DNA of 64,000 nt from Gnetum montanum (taxonomy: Eukaryota; Streptophyta; Gnetopsida; Gnetales; Gnetaceae). Location of the stretch: assembly GCA_015680685.1 (NCBI GenBank), contig MNCI01005181.1, positions 65,846-129,845 of the forward strand, written 5' to 3'. Shown here piece after piece: positions 1 to 9,584 of the stretch. The notes beneath the pieces were generated by a model. The model saw only the letters and a list, made by a program, of their open reading frames with translations. It did not search any database and was not told the origin of the DNA. Position 1 is the first letter of the stretch, and each line of letters opens with the position of its first letter. The position numbers and the translations under genes were made by a program.

Positions 1-789
1 GTCGAGCATTTTCTTGAGCAGATTGATGACTATTTTGTTTGATGCTTCAGCTTAACCATTCGCCTGCAGGTAATAGGGAGAGGAAAAAGACTGTCTAATG
101 CCTAGGTTGTCACAGAAGGATTTGGTATCCACGCTACTGAACTGTGGCCCATTGTCGGTCACAACAGTCATTGGGAGACCAAATCTGGTTACTATGTTGT
201 CCAAGATAAAATGAAAAACCTGTTGGGATGTGATTTTCCATAGGGGGACAGCTTCTACCCACTTCGTAAAGTACTCAGTAGTGGTAATAATGAAGCTATG
301 CCCTGCAGAAGATTTTGGCGTGATGGGTCCTATGATGTCCAGTCCCCATCGTTGACATGGCCATGTTATCTGCGTTGTATGCAATTCTGTGGGCGACACG
401 TGGATGAGGTTTGCATGACGCTGACACGTGTCACAAGTTTTAACCTTTGTCAGGCAGTTTTTTTCCATGCATGGCCAGTAGTATCCTAAGCGTCGAATTT
501 TTAGGACCATAGCCCTTGGTGCTACGTGGCCGCCACACAGTCCCTCGTGAACTTCGCCGACTATGTGTTGCGCTTGGTCTTTGTCAACGCAGGTAAGCAA
601 CACGCCATCAAAGGAGCATTTACAGAGAGTGCTGTCTCCGATGATGACATATTGCCTAGCCCGCTTATGGATTGCGTCTTTCTGCGCGCGCGTTAATGTA
701 GATGGCAGCTCACCCTGTAAAAGATAAGTTTTGATATTATTGTACCATTCAGGCGTGCTTTCCTCGAGAAGAGAGGAGATTTGTGCCAC
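1..789 (-). pseudogene. Element A integrase, zinc finger and catalytic core, partial
   Basis: Retroviral-type integrase that would join element cDNA to host DNA in the nucleus. The frame is open from 789 to 52 on the minus strand. The H2C2 zinc finger is visible (HEGLCGGH ... CDTCQ). The core has its first Asp in GLDIIGPI and its second in VTDNGPQF. A TAA follows LQANG at about 46-48, where relatives have Gln (NGQ), and the frame then continues to the window edge, so the third acidic residue lies past this stop. The C-terminal domain is outside the window. The upstream edge is a stop near 790 where the frame to RNase H otherwise continues, so this is one segment of a long pol frame. Confidence 0.88.
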
Positions 790-1755
790 CTAAATGATAG
801 GGTCTGCGCAGTCTGTAATCAATGCAGGGTAGGTGTTAAACAGGTGTGAAGGCACGTGTAAAGCCATGGTGGCCAGTGCGTCGGCCAGCGTGTTGTCAGT
901 CCGTGGGACGTGTTGGGCGTCGAAGGTCGTAAATCGCCTTAGAAGATCTTTAGCCTGATTGCAATAAGGCTGCAGATGTATAGCCTTGCAGGCGTAGACT
1001 CCAGTGATTTGATTTATGACAATCATCGAATCGCCCCTAACCGCCAGGTGTTAAACATCAAGTTCACCTGTAGTTAGTAATCCCCTGAGGAGCCCCTCGT
1101 ACTCTGCCACATTGTTCGTACAAGGGAAGGTCAATCGATAAGCGTGTAGACGCACATCCTCAAGCGATAGCGTAAGAACAGTGGCAGCACTGCCGCCTTT
1201 AGCAGTGGAAGCTCCGTCGAAATATAACGTTGCTTCGAGGCCTGTTGAGACAGGGCTTAGGCTATGTACATGTTCGTCCGGGAACTCTGGTTCTATGGTT
1301 GCGTGATTGTTAATCGGTGAAGTTATTAACTGGTCAGCTATCGCTTGGCCTTTCGTGGATGATTGGCCAATATAGTGCAGATCGAATTCTGCCGTGATAG
1401 CCTTCCAGTGAGCTATTTTACTACTCTCGTATAAGCTATGCTTAATGGCTCTAAGGATGTTGTTTTTACAGATGACGTTAACTTGACTACGAAAAAGATA
1501 ATGCCTACATTTCTTAAGCGTAAAAACTAATGCTAAGCAATTACGCTCGATGTCATTGTATCTCGTCTCATACGCACATAGAGCGTGGCTCAAGTAGTAG
1601 ATGGGCATTTCCGACCCGTCATCTCTTTTTTGACAAAGTAACGCTGCTATTGCTACGTCCGAAGTCGCAAGGTAAATGAAAAAAGGTAAATCCCTTTGTG
1701 GTGGGAAAACCGTCGGCAAATGTTGCAGTTCTTGTTTTAAACTATCAAACGCACG
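790..1755 (-). pseudogene. Element A tandem RNase H domains (vRNH plus aRNH)
   Basis: Two ribonuclease H modules that would degrade the RNA strand during reverse transcription. The first, just after RT, has FIYLATSDVAIAALL and the YYLSHAL ... ERNCLALVF block usual for Ty3. The second begins near 1215 with LYFDGASTAKGG and continues with TNNVAEYEGLLRGLL and, past a stop, RGDSMIVINQITG and DNTLADALATMAL. A second RNase H of this type is characteristic of plant Tat elements. A TAA near 1048-1050 interrupts LDV-HLAVRGDS where relatives have Gln. The two ORFs (1051-1719 and 790-1026) are therefore pieces of one chain. Confidence 0.85.
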
Positions 1756-2968
1756 CTAGCAATCGTCGGTCCATTCGAAATTAACCCCTTTTTTAAGCAA
1801 GTGTTGCATAAGGTGTAACTTGTCGGTTAACCTCGAAATGAACCGGCGTATAAACTGTAAGCGTCCCTGCAACCCGCGTAATTTCTTGAGGTCTGTGGGA
1901 GGTGTCAGCTCGACAATGGCTTTGACTTTATCAGGGTCAACTCGTATGCCAGTTTCCGATACCACAAACCCCAGCATGCATCCGGTTTTGACTCCGAATA
2001 CGCCGAAGCTCGTATGTGGAACATCTTTTAAGGACTAACTCCAGGTCCTCTGAATGATCTTCCAACTTCAAAGACTTCACAGCTATGTCGTCTACGTAAT
2101 CATTCAGCCTTCCTAGGAGGTAATCACTGAAGATGTATGTCATGGCCCGTTGGTACGTTTCCCCGACGTTCTTCAGGCCAAAAGGCATCATGGTGTAGCA
2201 AAAGGTGCCCCAGGGTGTCATGAACGTCGTGGTCAGTTGGTGCTCTTGGTTAATGCGAATCTGGTTGTAGCCTAAAAAGCCATCCATGAAGGACAGAAGT
2301 GCATGCCCAGCTGTTGTATCCACTACCTGGTCAATACTCGACAACGGGAAGTTATCCTTGATTGTGGTCTTATTCAAATCCCGGAAGTCTATGCATATGC
2401 GTATACTCCCAGTCTTCTTCGGCACGACCACAATGTTAGATACCCAATCTGAGTAATCGACCGTGCAGATGAAACCAGCCTGGTATAGCTTGGTGATTTC
2501 ATCACGCACCGCCAGCGCGATCTCTGGTTTGATTTTGTGTGCCTTTTGTCTAACCGCTTTAATCTGTGGATCCAGGATAATGTTATGCTGGATTAACCTA
2601 GGATCTAGCCCAGGCATATCCTCGTATGACCATGCAAAGATAGTAATGTTGTCTTGCAGGACCCGTTTTATTGCATTGTGCATTTTTTCATCTAACAAAG
2701 AACTGACTCTGAGCGTTTTAGTCTCATCCTTATGCGTAACGATAGGGACCTCACTAAGGGGGTCCTCGATTATGTCTCCAGCCTCCAGGTCTAGCATGCG
2801 CATTGACTGTTCTGGCCATTCTGGGGACGTCTCTGATGCAGCTATGGTTACGCTTTCTAAAGGGAGGTTAACGTCTACTAACATCGAGTCAAACTGTCTA
2901 ATTAACTTCCCGTATGGGCCTGTCAAAGTTAAGGGTGCTGAAACTGTGGCGTCCATTCTCCATCTGTC
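1756..2968 (-). pseudogene. Element A reverse transcriptase
   Basis: RNA-dependent DNA polymerase domain. From the N-terminus: a linker (about 2968-2640), then KAHKIKPEIA, SNIVVVPKKTG, ICIDFRDLNK, FPLSSIDQVVD, SFMDGFLGYNQI, MPFGLKNVGETYQRAM and the catalytic YVDD in LNDYVDDIAVKS. A frameshift around 2000-2020 moves the chain to another frame, which resumes at HMLGFVVSE-like sequence and ends with the connection subdomain (LQGRLQFIRRFISRL). A TAG at 1756-1758 sits where relatives have Gln before RAFD. The start is taken at the predicted splice acceptor (2969-2970), not at the Met at 2989, because the homologous region in element B has an acceptor at the same place. Confidence 0.88.
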
Positions 2969-2985
2969 CTGCAAAACCGGCGAGT
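2969..2985 (-). promoter_or_regulatory. Predicted 3' splice site of the sense-strand PR-RT intron (element A)
   Basis: On the minus strand the sequence CGGTTTTGCAG precedes the RT frame, with AG at 2970-2969. Element B has a comparable acceptor (26181-26183) followed by alignable coding sequence. Ogre elements of the same lineage are known to carry an intron between protease and RT. The matching donor would be at 8437-8436, overlapping the stop of the protease ORF. The intron (about 5.47 kb) would contain the antisense gene at 3369-7500. This is prediction only. Confidence 0.5.
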
Positions 2986-3368
2986 GCATAAATGGTTAGG
3001 AGATAAGTGACGTGATGTCGCCGAATGTGGAAGGGTAACTGAATTTTGAATATTATAAACAAGCTATAATCAATGTAACCCGATTACGAGGCAAGTTTAA
3101 CGTCATTTCAGATAGTGGCGCGTGCGATATCGGCCGCATTAATATCTAGATTTTTGGATTCCGTTTCAGGAAAGTCTCGCTTAATTCTGATATCAAGTCG
3201 GCGATCCTCGCGTATAAGTAAGTGGTTCTTCGATGAGAACAGGCTGTTGGCTATTGAGAATTCAAATTCGTAACTGTTTCTGAGAAAAGGAAGAGCAGAG
3301 AGTTAGGGCGTGTAATCTCGCGAAGATTTACAAGTGTTAAGCTGTGAAAGAATTCTGAAGCCGTCGCA
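2986..3368 (+). other. Intergenic stretch upstream of the antisense gene in element A
   Basis: No coding potential is seen on either strand. It separates the RT acceptor from the ATG of the antisense gene. An AT-rich TATA-like run (ATTATAAACAAGC, about 3049-3061) lies some 310 bp before the ATG and could be a core promoter for the antisense transcript. This is inferred from base composition alone. Confidence 0.3.
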
Positions 3369-6300
3369 ATGGCACCGAAGATCAAGAAGAAGAACACAAA
3401 ACTGGCCAAAATCGATGAAATGCAAGCAACTCTGGATCATGTTTCACAGGCGTTGATCGATGTTTGAGACCCCATGCCGTTGAACCGGTTAGTCATTCCT
3501 TACATGCTTACGTTCATTTCTATGGCTGCTTTTCATGGTATATTTTTATTTGCGTGCATGTTGATTTCGAGTTATGGACCTCGGGCTAATGCGAGGGTTT
3601 GAAAGGGTTGTGTTTATCGTCGTTGTCAGGGACGAACCTTGCGTTATTGCAAGGGTTTGAGTGATTTCGGCCTGTGTGCGTTTTATGAGTTTTTTGTGTT
3701 AGTCGTGCAAATGCAAATGTAGGTGTTAATATACGCTTTGGCTTTTCTATACAGCGTCACGCTGAAGCCCATCCTGATTGTGCTAGACCTCATTGGGGTT
3801 TTGTGCTGGGTGAACCCCATCGTCCCCAATGTCCCTCCCCCTCACACACGAGTGCAGGGGAAGGCCATCTGGTTCCGAAAGGGGGCGCTGGAGTTTCTGC
3901 AGTTTCTGCTGCGCAACTTCAGCATAATTGTCTGGTCTAATGTGACTGGGGATGTTGCCGGTGCTATTTTGGAGCACCTATTGGCAGGGTCTACGCAGGG
4001 GATTCTGGCTTACCTGACAGACGAAGCCATCGACACGGGTTATCCCGAGGACCAAGTGCTCAGCGCCCGTGGTCTGAGGAGCTTACACTGGATCTGGGGC
4101 ATGGCCTGTTTCAACTGTTATCATGCATATAACACGCTGTTCGTGGCTCGCCATGTGTCGACGTACTTCCAGAACCCACAAGGCACGGTGTACTACGCGG
4201 GCGGGTAAGCGAATTTTATTGGTGTCTACTTTTCTGTTTTGTTGTCTGCGTGCGATGTAGGAGAAGTCTATGTGCAAAATGTAAAATAAGCTTACGTTGT
4301 ATGGTACAGGTTTTTTATACATGAAAACAGGTTAATTGGCGATGGGGATACGTTGGCCTGGGCCGAAACGGCAATAATGGTGTTTACCGCAACCAACAAC
4401 GTGCGTGCCGGTGTTATCGGGCAAATTGGCCACAAGATGCGTGAGTATCACACCCGCTACGAGTGCCCTTTTAAGAATTGTTAGGAACTCGGGTGGCTGC
4501 ACAAGGACTGGACCTTGGATCTGCCCCTCACCATCGAGGACGTGCAGAGGGAACTCCCGCCATTTCCGTTGCCGTTTGGCCCCGGTAAGGCTGCTGTGTG
4601 TTCTAATGTTATGCGTGTGATTATGAGTCACAGACATTATATAATAGTATTTCTGTTTGACTTGCGTTTTATGCCTTTCAGTTAGGGAATCCTGGGAGAT
4701 TACCCTTACGATTTCCAGCCGCGAGGCGAGGGATGTTCTCTTTCATTACGGGGATATTAAGGAGGCACAGCGTTGGCTCGGCCACTCGGCGGCCCCAGTC
4801 GCAGTGACCACCAAGATCCAGGCCGCAGGGCTAATGCACTTGCTTTTGGCTGCGACCCTTGATGTCCCCGCCAGCGAAATGATAGCCTTGGTCAACTCCT
4901 TCAGTGAGAAGGCAGATCGTTTTAGCACGCGCGTGCATAACCTGCGCGTAAACTTCGACATTAACGCTCAGCTCTTCTCGAACCTTTTTGACATCCCCTC
5001 GAACGGCCTTCCCGTAAAAGTGAAGACCAAGAGGAGCGCTAGAGTCGAGGAGTTTCTGAAGGAGTGGGTGAGGATCCCTAAAGAGACCAAGTGGTTTCCT
5101 TGTGATAAATTCGAGATGGGGACTGCCAAGACACTTTATCCCCTTTTTCGAGCCCGGACCTTCCCCAAAACCCTCTCGCAGGTGAAGTTCTTTTCGATAG
5201 AACAGACCCGTATCATGCGAGAGGTCCTGGAAGAGGGAGCTCGGTTTGATTGGGCAAGCCATCTTGCCAAGGGACTACGCAGTGAAATGGTCAAGCTTCG
5301 GGAGAAGCTCGAGTCCCGTTTCAATGTGCATTACGCCTTTTTCATAGCTTGCCTCCGACGGTTTACTGAGTTTCTGGAGGTTCAGAGGAATGGGGTCTGG
5401 GTACAGCAAGACCGAGACCAGCTATCTAGACCTTGGATTACCCACATTCTCAGCACTACCCGTGGGCAGGATCCGCCGGAAGGGATCGGGGAGTCATTGT
5501 CTGTAACGACTAAAGGCTTGACGGTGCCCCGAGCGCGAGCTCTCGACAGCGTAGGCGGGATAATGCCTACCTACACCGGCGACGCCTCGTGGGGGAAATG
5601 TCTAGCGAAGGAAATTGTGGAACCGGCAGCTCGGCGGAAGAGGCTCCGCCTAACTGAGGCCCCTAGGGACGATGCAGGCCAAACTGTTGAGGTCAAGGTG
5701 CAGCGGAACAAGCCTCCACCTGGTAAGTGTGAAAGGATTGTATACGCAACGTTTTACTTAGATGATCTGGAATTATATGCTAACATATGGTGGTGTAAAC
5801 AACAAAAATGACAGGGCAATTAACCCCTGAGACAGGGGCGATGGTACTAAGCCGTGGGGAGGGGGCCTCAATTTTTGAAGAAGAGGCCCCAGCTGTTAAT
5901 ACGAGCCGTGTGCAGGTTCCAGTGCATGAGGCGGCCCCAGCTACTAGCGGAAGCCGTGTACAGACTAGGGTGCGTGAGGAGGCCCCAGCTACTGGAACTA
6001 GTGACGCACAAACTCCAATGCGTGAAAGGGAAAAAGATACGGAAGACGTTGATAAAATCGCCACTGTCACCGGTAGAGGTAATGAGTGCGTTAGCATTTT
6101 TGAAAAATATGTTAATGGAGGGAATGTCTAACCAAATTACGCTATAGGGGAAGAAGATGTCTCAACGTCTGCTGCTGTGAGCAAAATGTGGAGAGACTTC
6201 CCCAATAAATTTTCCTTCATGGAAGGCGTCGTCAGCGACATGATCGAGTGTCTGGAACGCGTTGAACCTGGCGCTGGTAAGTTATAGCCATAACGAAGTT

Positions 6301-7500
6301 ACGACATAATGTCTTGGTAATGTGTCATCTGTATTGATTCTTGTTTTCTGTCAGGAGCTCACCTTCGATGGGATCCCGCGGAGCCCATTGATCTGGACAC
6401 AGCGGAGTCCCTACCTGATGGGGCCATCGTGCCACGCCACATTTATGAGGAGATGCGTAAATGTGCGTTACGCTCAACATGCTCCGTATGGGAAAGTAGG
6501 AACGTTAATGAAAGCCTATGGAAAAGGCTGCAATGGTCAGAGGAAAAGGCTGAATCCTTGACCAAGGAAGTCGAGGACTTAAGGGTACGGTACGAGTTCC
6601 TACAGGCTTGAGTGACGGGGGATGAAGACTGGCGTACCGCTGTTATTGATCACTCCCGTTATTGGACAGCCATCAAGAACAGCGTACAGACCAGTCAGGC
6701 ATTAGTAGAGCAGAGGATGCAAATTGAACTCCTAGCTCAGAAAAGCTGGGACTGGAGGGACTACTGCGCCAGCATACAGGAATGGGGGAAAACAGAGAAG
6801 GACCACAAGCATGTATATAAAAGGGAAAGCACTGCTTATAGAAAGCATTACCGCGATTCCGTCGTTAAAGCTCGATCCCTGGAGGTTTTTGTGGATACCA
6901 TTGGAGCGTCTGAAGCTTTCAAGAAATTCGAAGAGCAGGTGACCGTAACTGCGTCCCCAGAGAGAGCAATGGTTTTCCCTGGGAATCAGGCTACAATCCC
7001 TACTTTCTTCCCAGATCCACCCTACTGGAGTAGGATGGAGAAAGGGAAGGTGAAAGCTGGGGCGGGGTTGGGCGAGGATGTGTGGCCAAACCTGATAGAG
7101 GACGAGATCATGCAGCGCTTGTGGGCTAGTTTGGACAAGCTTCCCTTTGCCGCGGAAGTAGGGCCGTCGCGAGTAAGTTTACGCTTGACTTAGTCGAAAA
7201 ATTTCCTGACTAGCATCGTCTATTCTAATTTTGATGTTATTTGGTTTTTAGGTACCGGAAGAAGGCAGAGAAAGTACGCCAGCTGAAGGGCTGGGGGAGG
7301 AAATAGTGAAAGCAGAAGTGGAACGAAACGATGAAGAGCGTCTTCCTGTGGAGCCAATATCAGAACGAGAGCCTCGTGAAGAGGTAATCTTTCATGAAGG
7401 GATAATTCCCAGAAACGATGGCCCACTGGAGGACGACCTTTTGGGGCTGGATTCAGAGTTAAGAGATACCGGTGATAGTGGCAGTAGGGGGAATGCGTAA
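3369..7500 (+). CDS. Seven-exon gene antisense to element A, FCP1-like phosphatase domain plus unknown region
   Basis: Exons: 3369-3487, 3755-4204, 4310-4584, 4682-5722, 5815-6276, 6355-7172, 7252-7500. Every intron starts GT and ends AG, and phases run 2, 2, 1, 1, 1, 0 without conflict; the spliced frame is 3,414 nt (about 1,137 residues). Exon 2 carries an FCP1/NIF-like HAD phosphatase region. Exon 4 is a 347-codon region I do not recognise. Exon 5 has three 16-residue repeats, exon 6 is charged and helical, and exon 7 is acidic and ends at TAA 7498-7500. Four in-frame stops occur (TGA 3465, TAG 4482, TAA 6129, TGA 6609), each explainable by one C-to-T change, so this copy is probably a recent pseudogene. 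Homologous exons in elements B and E support the model. It could be a captured host gene or an old element-encoded accessory gene; its function is unknown. Confidence 0.8.
3755..4204 (+). CDS. Exon 2 of the antisense gene: FCP1/NIF-like HAD phosphatase domain
   Basis: The chain opens with KPILIVLDLIGVLCWV, matching HAD motif I of plant NLI-interacting-factor/FCP1-like proteins, followed by a hydrophobic block and FSIIVWSN, which fits motif II (Thr/Ser after a beta strand). The family dephosphorylates protein Ser/Thr, typically the RNA polymerase II tail. The DxDx(T/V) signature is reduced here to DLIGV, so the second Asp is missing, as in some plant paralogues; activity is doubtful. The start is the acceptor at 3753-3754, because the distance from acceptor to the motif I codon for Asp is 34 nt in both A and B. 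An alternative upstream GTG at 3723 is rejected for the same reason. Confidence 0.65.
4682..5722 (+). CDS. Exon 4 of the antisense gene: conserved unknown domain
   Basis: An open exon of 347 codons and the longest single block of the gene. Conserved in element B are IRREGLMDLF/QAAGLMHLL-type sequence, an (F)DIPSNGLP/GIPADGAP turn, MREVLEEGARFDW, RFNVHYAFFIACL and DPPEGIGESLSVTTKGL. The shape (a turn ending in IP.G.P, then a helical block with W and H residues) faintly recalls the plant-transposon-protein/plant-mobile-domain families, but I cannot assign it. It lacks any catalytic motif I know. Splice sites flank it (AG 4680-4681, GTAAGT 5723). Confidence 0.6.
5815..6276 (+). CDS. Exon 5 of the antisense gene with three 16-residue repeats
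   Basis: After LTPETGAMVL the exon shows three tandem 48-bp units (about 5881-6024), each starting with E(E/A)APA and ending in V(R/H)- or MR-like residues: EEAPAVNTSRVQVPVH, EAAPATSGSRVQTRVR, EEAPATGTSDAQTPMR. This looks like a disordered, expandable linker. A TAA at 6129-6131 breaks the frame, which then runs open to a clear GTAAGT donor at 6277. The acceptor is 5811-5814 (ACAG). Confidence 0.6.
6355..7172 (+). CDS. Exon 6 of the antisense gene: charged, coiled-coil-like region
   Basis: The exon encodes long charged helices (for example SEEKAESLTKEVEDLRVRYE and QEWGKTEKDHKHVYKREST). A TGA at 6609-6611 interrupts the frame. Element B has the same region on its minus strand (21531-21842), with alignable blocks such as VFEWGKI, YARFWTV and QRQMDLMAQK opposite QEWGKT, SRYWTAI and RMQIELLAQK here. 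A coiled-coil or scaffold role is inference. Confidence 0.6.
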
Positions 7501-7680
7501 TTATTATTTACGCAAAATTAATGTTGAGTGTAGTATCATGTTACAGATTACTAGAAAGACATGTTATAAAACCTGGTGGATGCGTTGAATATCAATTACA
7601 TATTTTTTTTATGTTTCGTCGATAGGGTACGAGTGTAACTGTTGAAAAGTTCACCTAAGTAATAATGATAGCGTAATTCC
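7501..7680. other. Downstream flank of the antisense gene, no gene seen
   Basis: AT-rich non-coding DNA following the TAA of the antisense gene, probably its 3' untranslated region. It leads straight into the GGCC tandem array. Confidence 0.35.
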
Positions 7681-8222
7681 TAGTTTAAGGCCGTTGCGGG
7701 CCTGATGCGTAAAGTAAAGAAAGCGTAAATGGTGATTGTAGATAACTCCGGATAACTAGTTTAAGGCCGTTGCGGGCCGGCATATGAGTTTCCGTAAACT
7801 AGCTACTAGTTTAAGGCCGTTGCGGGCCATCTGCGTAGCTGCGTACAACGGTGTAAATAAGATAACTTTGTGTAACTAGTTTAAGGCCGTTGCGGGCCGG
7901 CATATGAGTTTGCGTAAACTAGCTACTAGTTTAAGGCCATTGCGGGCCGGCATATGAATTTGCGTAAATTAGCTACTAGTTTAAGGCCATTGCAGGCCAG
8001 CATATGAATTTGCGTAAATTAGCTAGTTTAAGGCCATTGCGGGCCAGCGTATGAATTTGCGTAAATTAGCTACTAGTTTAAGGCCATTGCGGGCCATCTG
8101 CGTAACTGCGTATAACGGTGAATAGGATAACTTTGTGTAACTAGTTTAAGGCCGTTGCAGGCCGGCATAGTTTAAGGACATTACGGGCCAGCATAGTTTA
8201 AGGCCATTGCGGGCCAGCTACG
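7681..8222 (+). repeat. Degenerate tandem array built on TTAAGGCCGTTGCGGGCC (element A)
   Basis: About eleven copies of TAGTTTAAGGCC-GTTGCG-GGCC occur at spacings of roughly 30-77 bp, with intervening GCGTAA-rich words. The core GGCC...GGCC can fold into a short hairpin. Element B has the reverse-complement relative (GGCCCGAAATGGCCTAAA) in an array at the same place, between protease and the 3' end of the antisense gene. Solitary relatives (GACCTTAAACTAG) follow integrase in B and E and follow the deletion in C. It may act as a transcript end or insulator between convergent transcripts, but that is speculation. Confidence 0.8.
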
Positions 8223-8432
8223 TAACTAGTAATAAAAAAAATGTAATCCTCGATAAATGCGTAAAGGAATGAGAAAGCGTAGCTAACGTGAGTACGATAA
8301 AACACGCAACAAGTGAAAAGCGTAAATCCAGAAAGCAGATATAGCGTAAAAGCATGTTGAAACAAACAAAAGAAGCTGCTAAACGGGGAGTATGCTAACT
8401 TGAAAATGGTGGTACACGCAGAAGACCATTGT

Positions 8433-9584
8433 TCAACCGTCGATACGCAATTGTCTCTTAATGATCTTCGCGTTGAGCACTGCATAAGGGGGAGGAGGCT
8501 TATGGTTTGACTCCTCTACGCTGCCATCCGGAAATGGCAAGTCGGCCCAGGCTAGACCGTCGTCATTGTTATCAGTTTGTTCGGGGACTTGGGGATGGGA
8601 CTGATCGTTAGTCGTTTCGATCTCCGAACCCCGTTCTTCTGCAATGTTGTTGACAGTCCTGGGGGTGACCTCGTTGCTGCGTATGATAACCTCCCCTCTG
8701 GCGTAGGGCAGGTGTATCTCTTGATGTATCGACGACAAAACCACCCTCAGCTGGGCTAACCACGACCTCCCTAAGATCAAGTTGAAACCGAGCATCTCCT
8801 CGACGACCAAGAATGTGGCTTCGGTTGGGAATTGATTCCCCGCCACAAACTCAATACGCACCGTCCCCTTGACTTGAACTCATACTCCGTTGAACGATTT
8901 CATGCAGGCCGTCATCGTGGGAGTGATCTGGTCGACCAAACCCAGCCTATCCACAATGGAATAGGGAATGACGTTAGCAGCTACACCATCATCCACGTGT
9001 ACCCTCCAGATCTGGTACTGACCGACCCGAATGGTAATGAACATAGGCTCAATCATTACTTGACCTTTCTCCGGGTCGTCTTTGACAGACTCGTCAAGAA
9101 AGGTCAGCGAGGTAGGCTTGGGTTGTTCAGCTTCGGAAGGAAACATGATAGCGTGTATCGCTTCCTCTTCTGCTGGCAAGTTGGCATCTACCAATATGGA
9201 TGTCAACATGCATACCATAGCCTCACGGTGTTCTCGAGATGTCATCAGTAAGTCATACAGGCTCAGCTTTGTGTTCTTTTGCTTAAGAGCTTGCTTGACC
9301 TGCCTGAATGCATCGAGGAGGTCCTTCTCTCGGCAGGGTTGTTTATCCCCCTTGTCCTCCTCCATTCGGCCCAAAAGATGAATCTCTCGAGGTGGAGCGG
9401 TGTCGGTGGGGGGGTTGTTCTTCTTCCTGCCAAGATAAGGTGGCTGCATTTCTGTACCTTTGGCATGCTTCTGGGGCTTGGACAAAGGCACAGAGGCCAG
9501 GGGCCTGGGCTTAGGGAAGCCAAGCGTAGGGTGATCTTTTGTTGCGTTAACTACGGTATTCTCCTCCTTCTGCTTTGGAGGCAA
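8433..9584 (-). pseudogene. Element A protease region of gag-pro
   Basis: Retropepsin-type aspartic protease expected to cut the gag-pol polyprotein. The first frame (9584-8880) has a Lys-rich linker, a conserved helical block (LLDAFRQVKQALKQKN ... SLYDLLMTS) and the active site HVDDGVAANVIPYSIVDRLGL-like stretch near 9003-8941. The second frame (8861-8433) continues with FVAGNQFPTEATFLVVEEM and LGRSWLAQL, the usual protease C-terminal strand. A TGA near 8877-8879 separates them. The active-site triplet is DDG rather than DSG or DTG, and B shows the same, so it is a family feature. The end of the ORF coincides with a possible splice donor at 8437-8436. Confidence 0.78.

Noticed and set aside
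2463-2999. Plus-strand 178-codon ORF
   Set aside because: It is the complement of the RT N-terminal region of A; composition and position show it is a shadow.
3723-4208. Single-exon gene starting at the GTG at 3723
   Set aside because: The homologous exon in B begins at an acceptor 34 nt before the motif I Asp, which in A is 3755; the upstream part is intron, and the TAA at 4206 lies within the next intron.
7681-8222. CRISPR array
   Set aside because: Spacing is irregular, the repeats include their flanks, and the setting is a plant retrotransposon.
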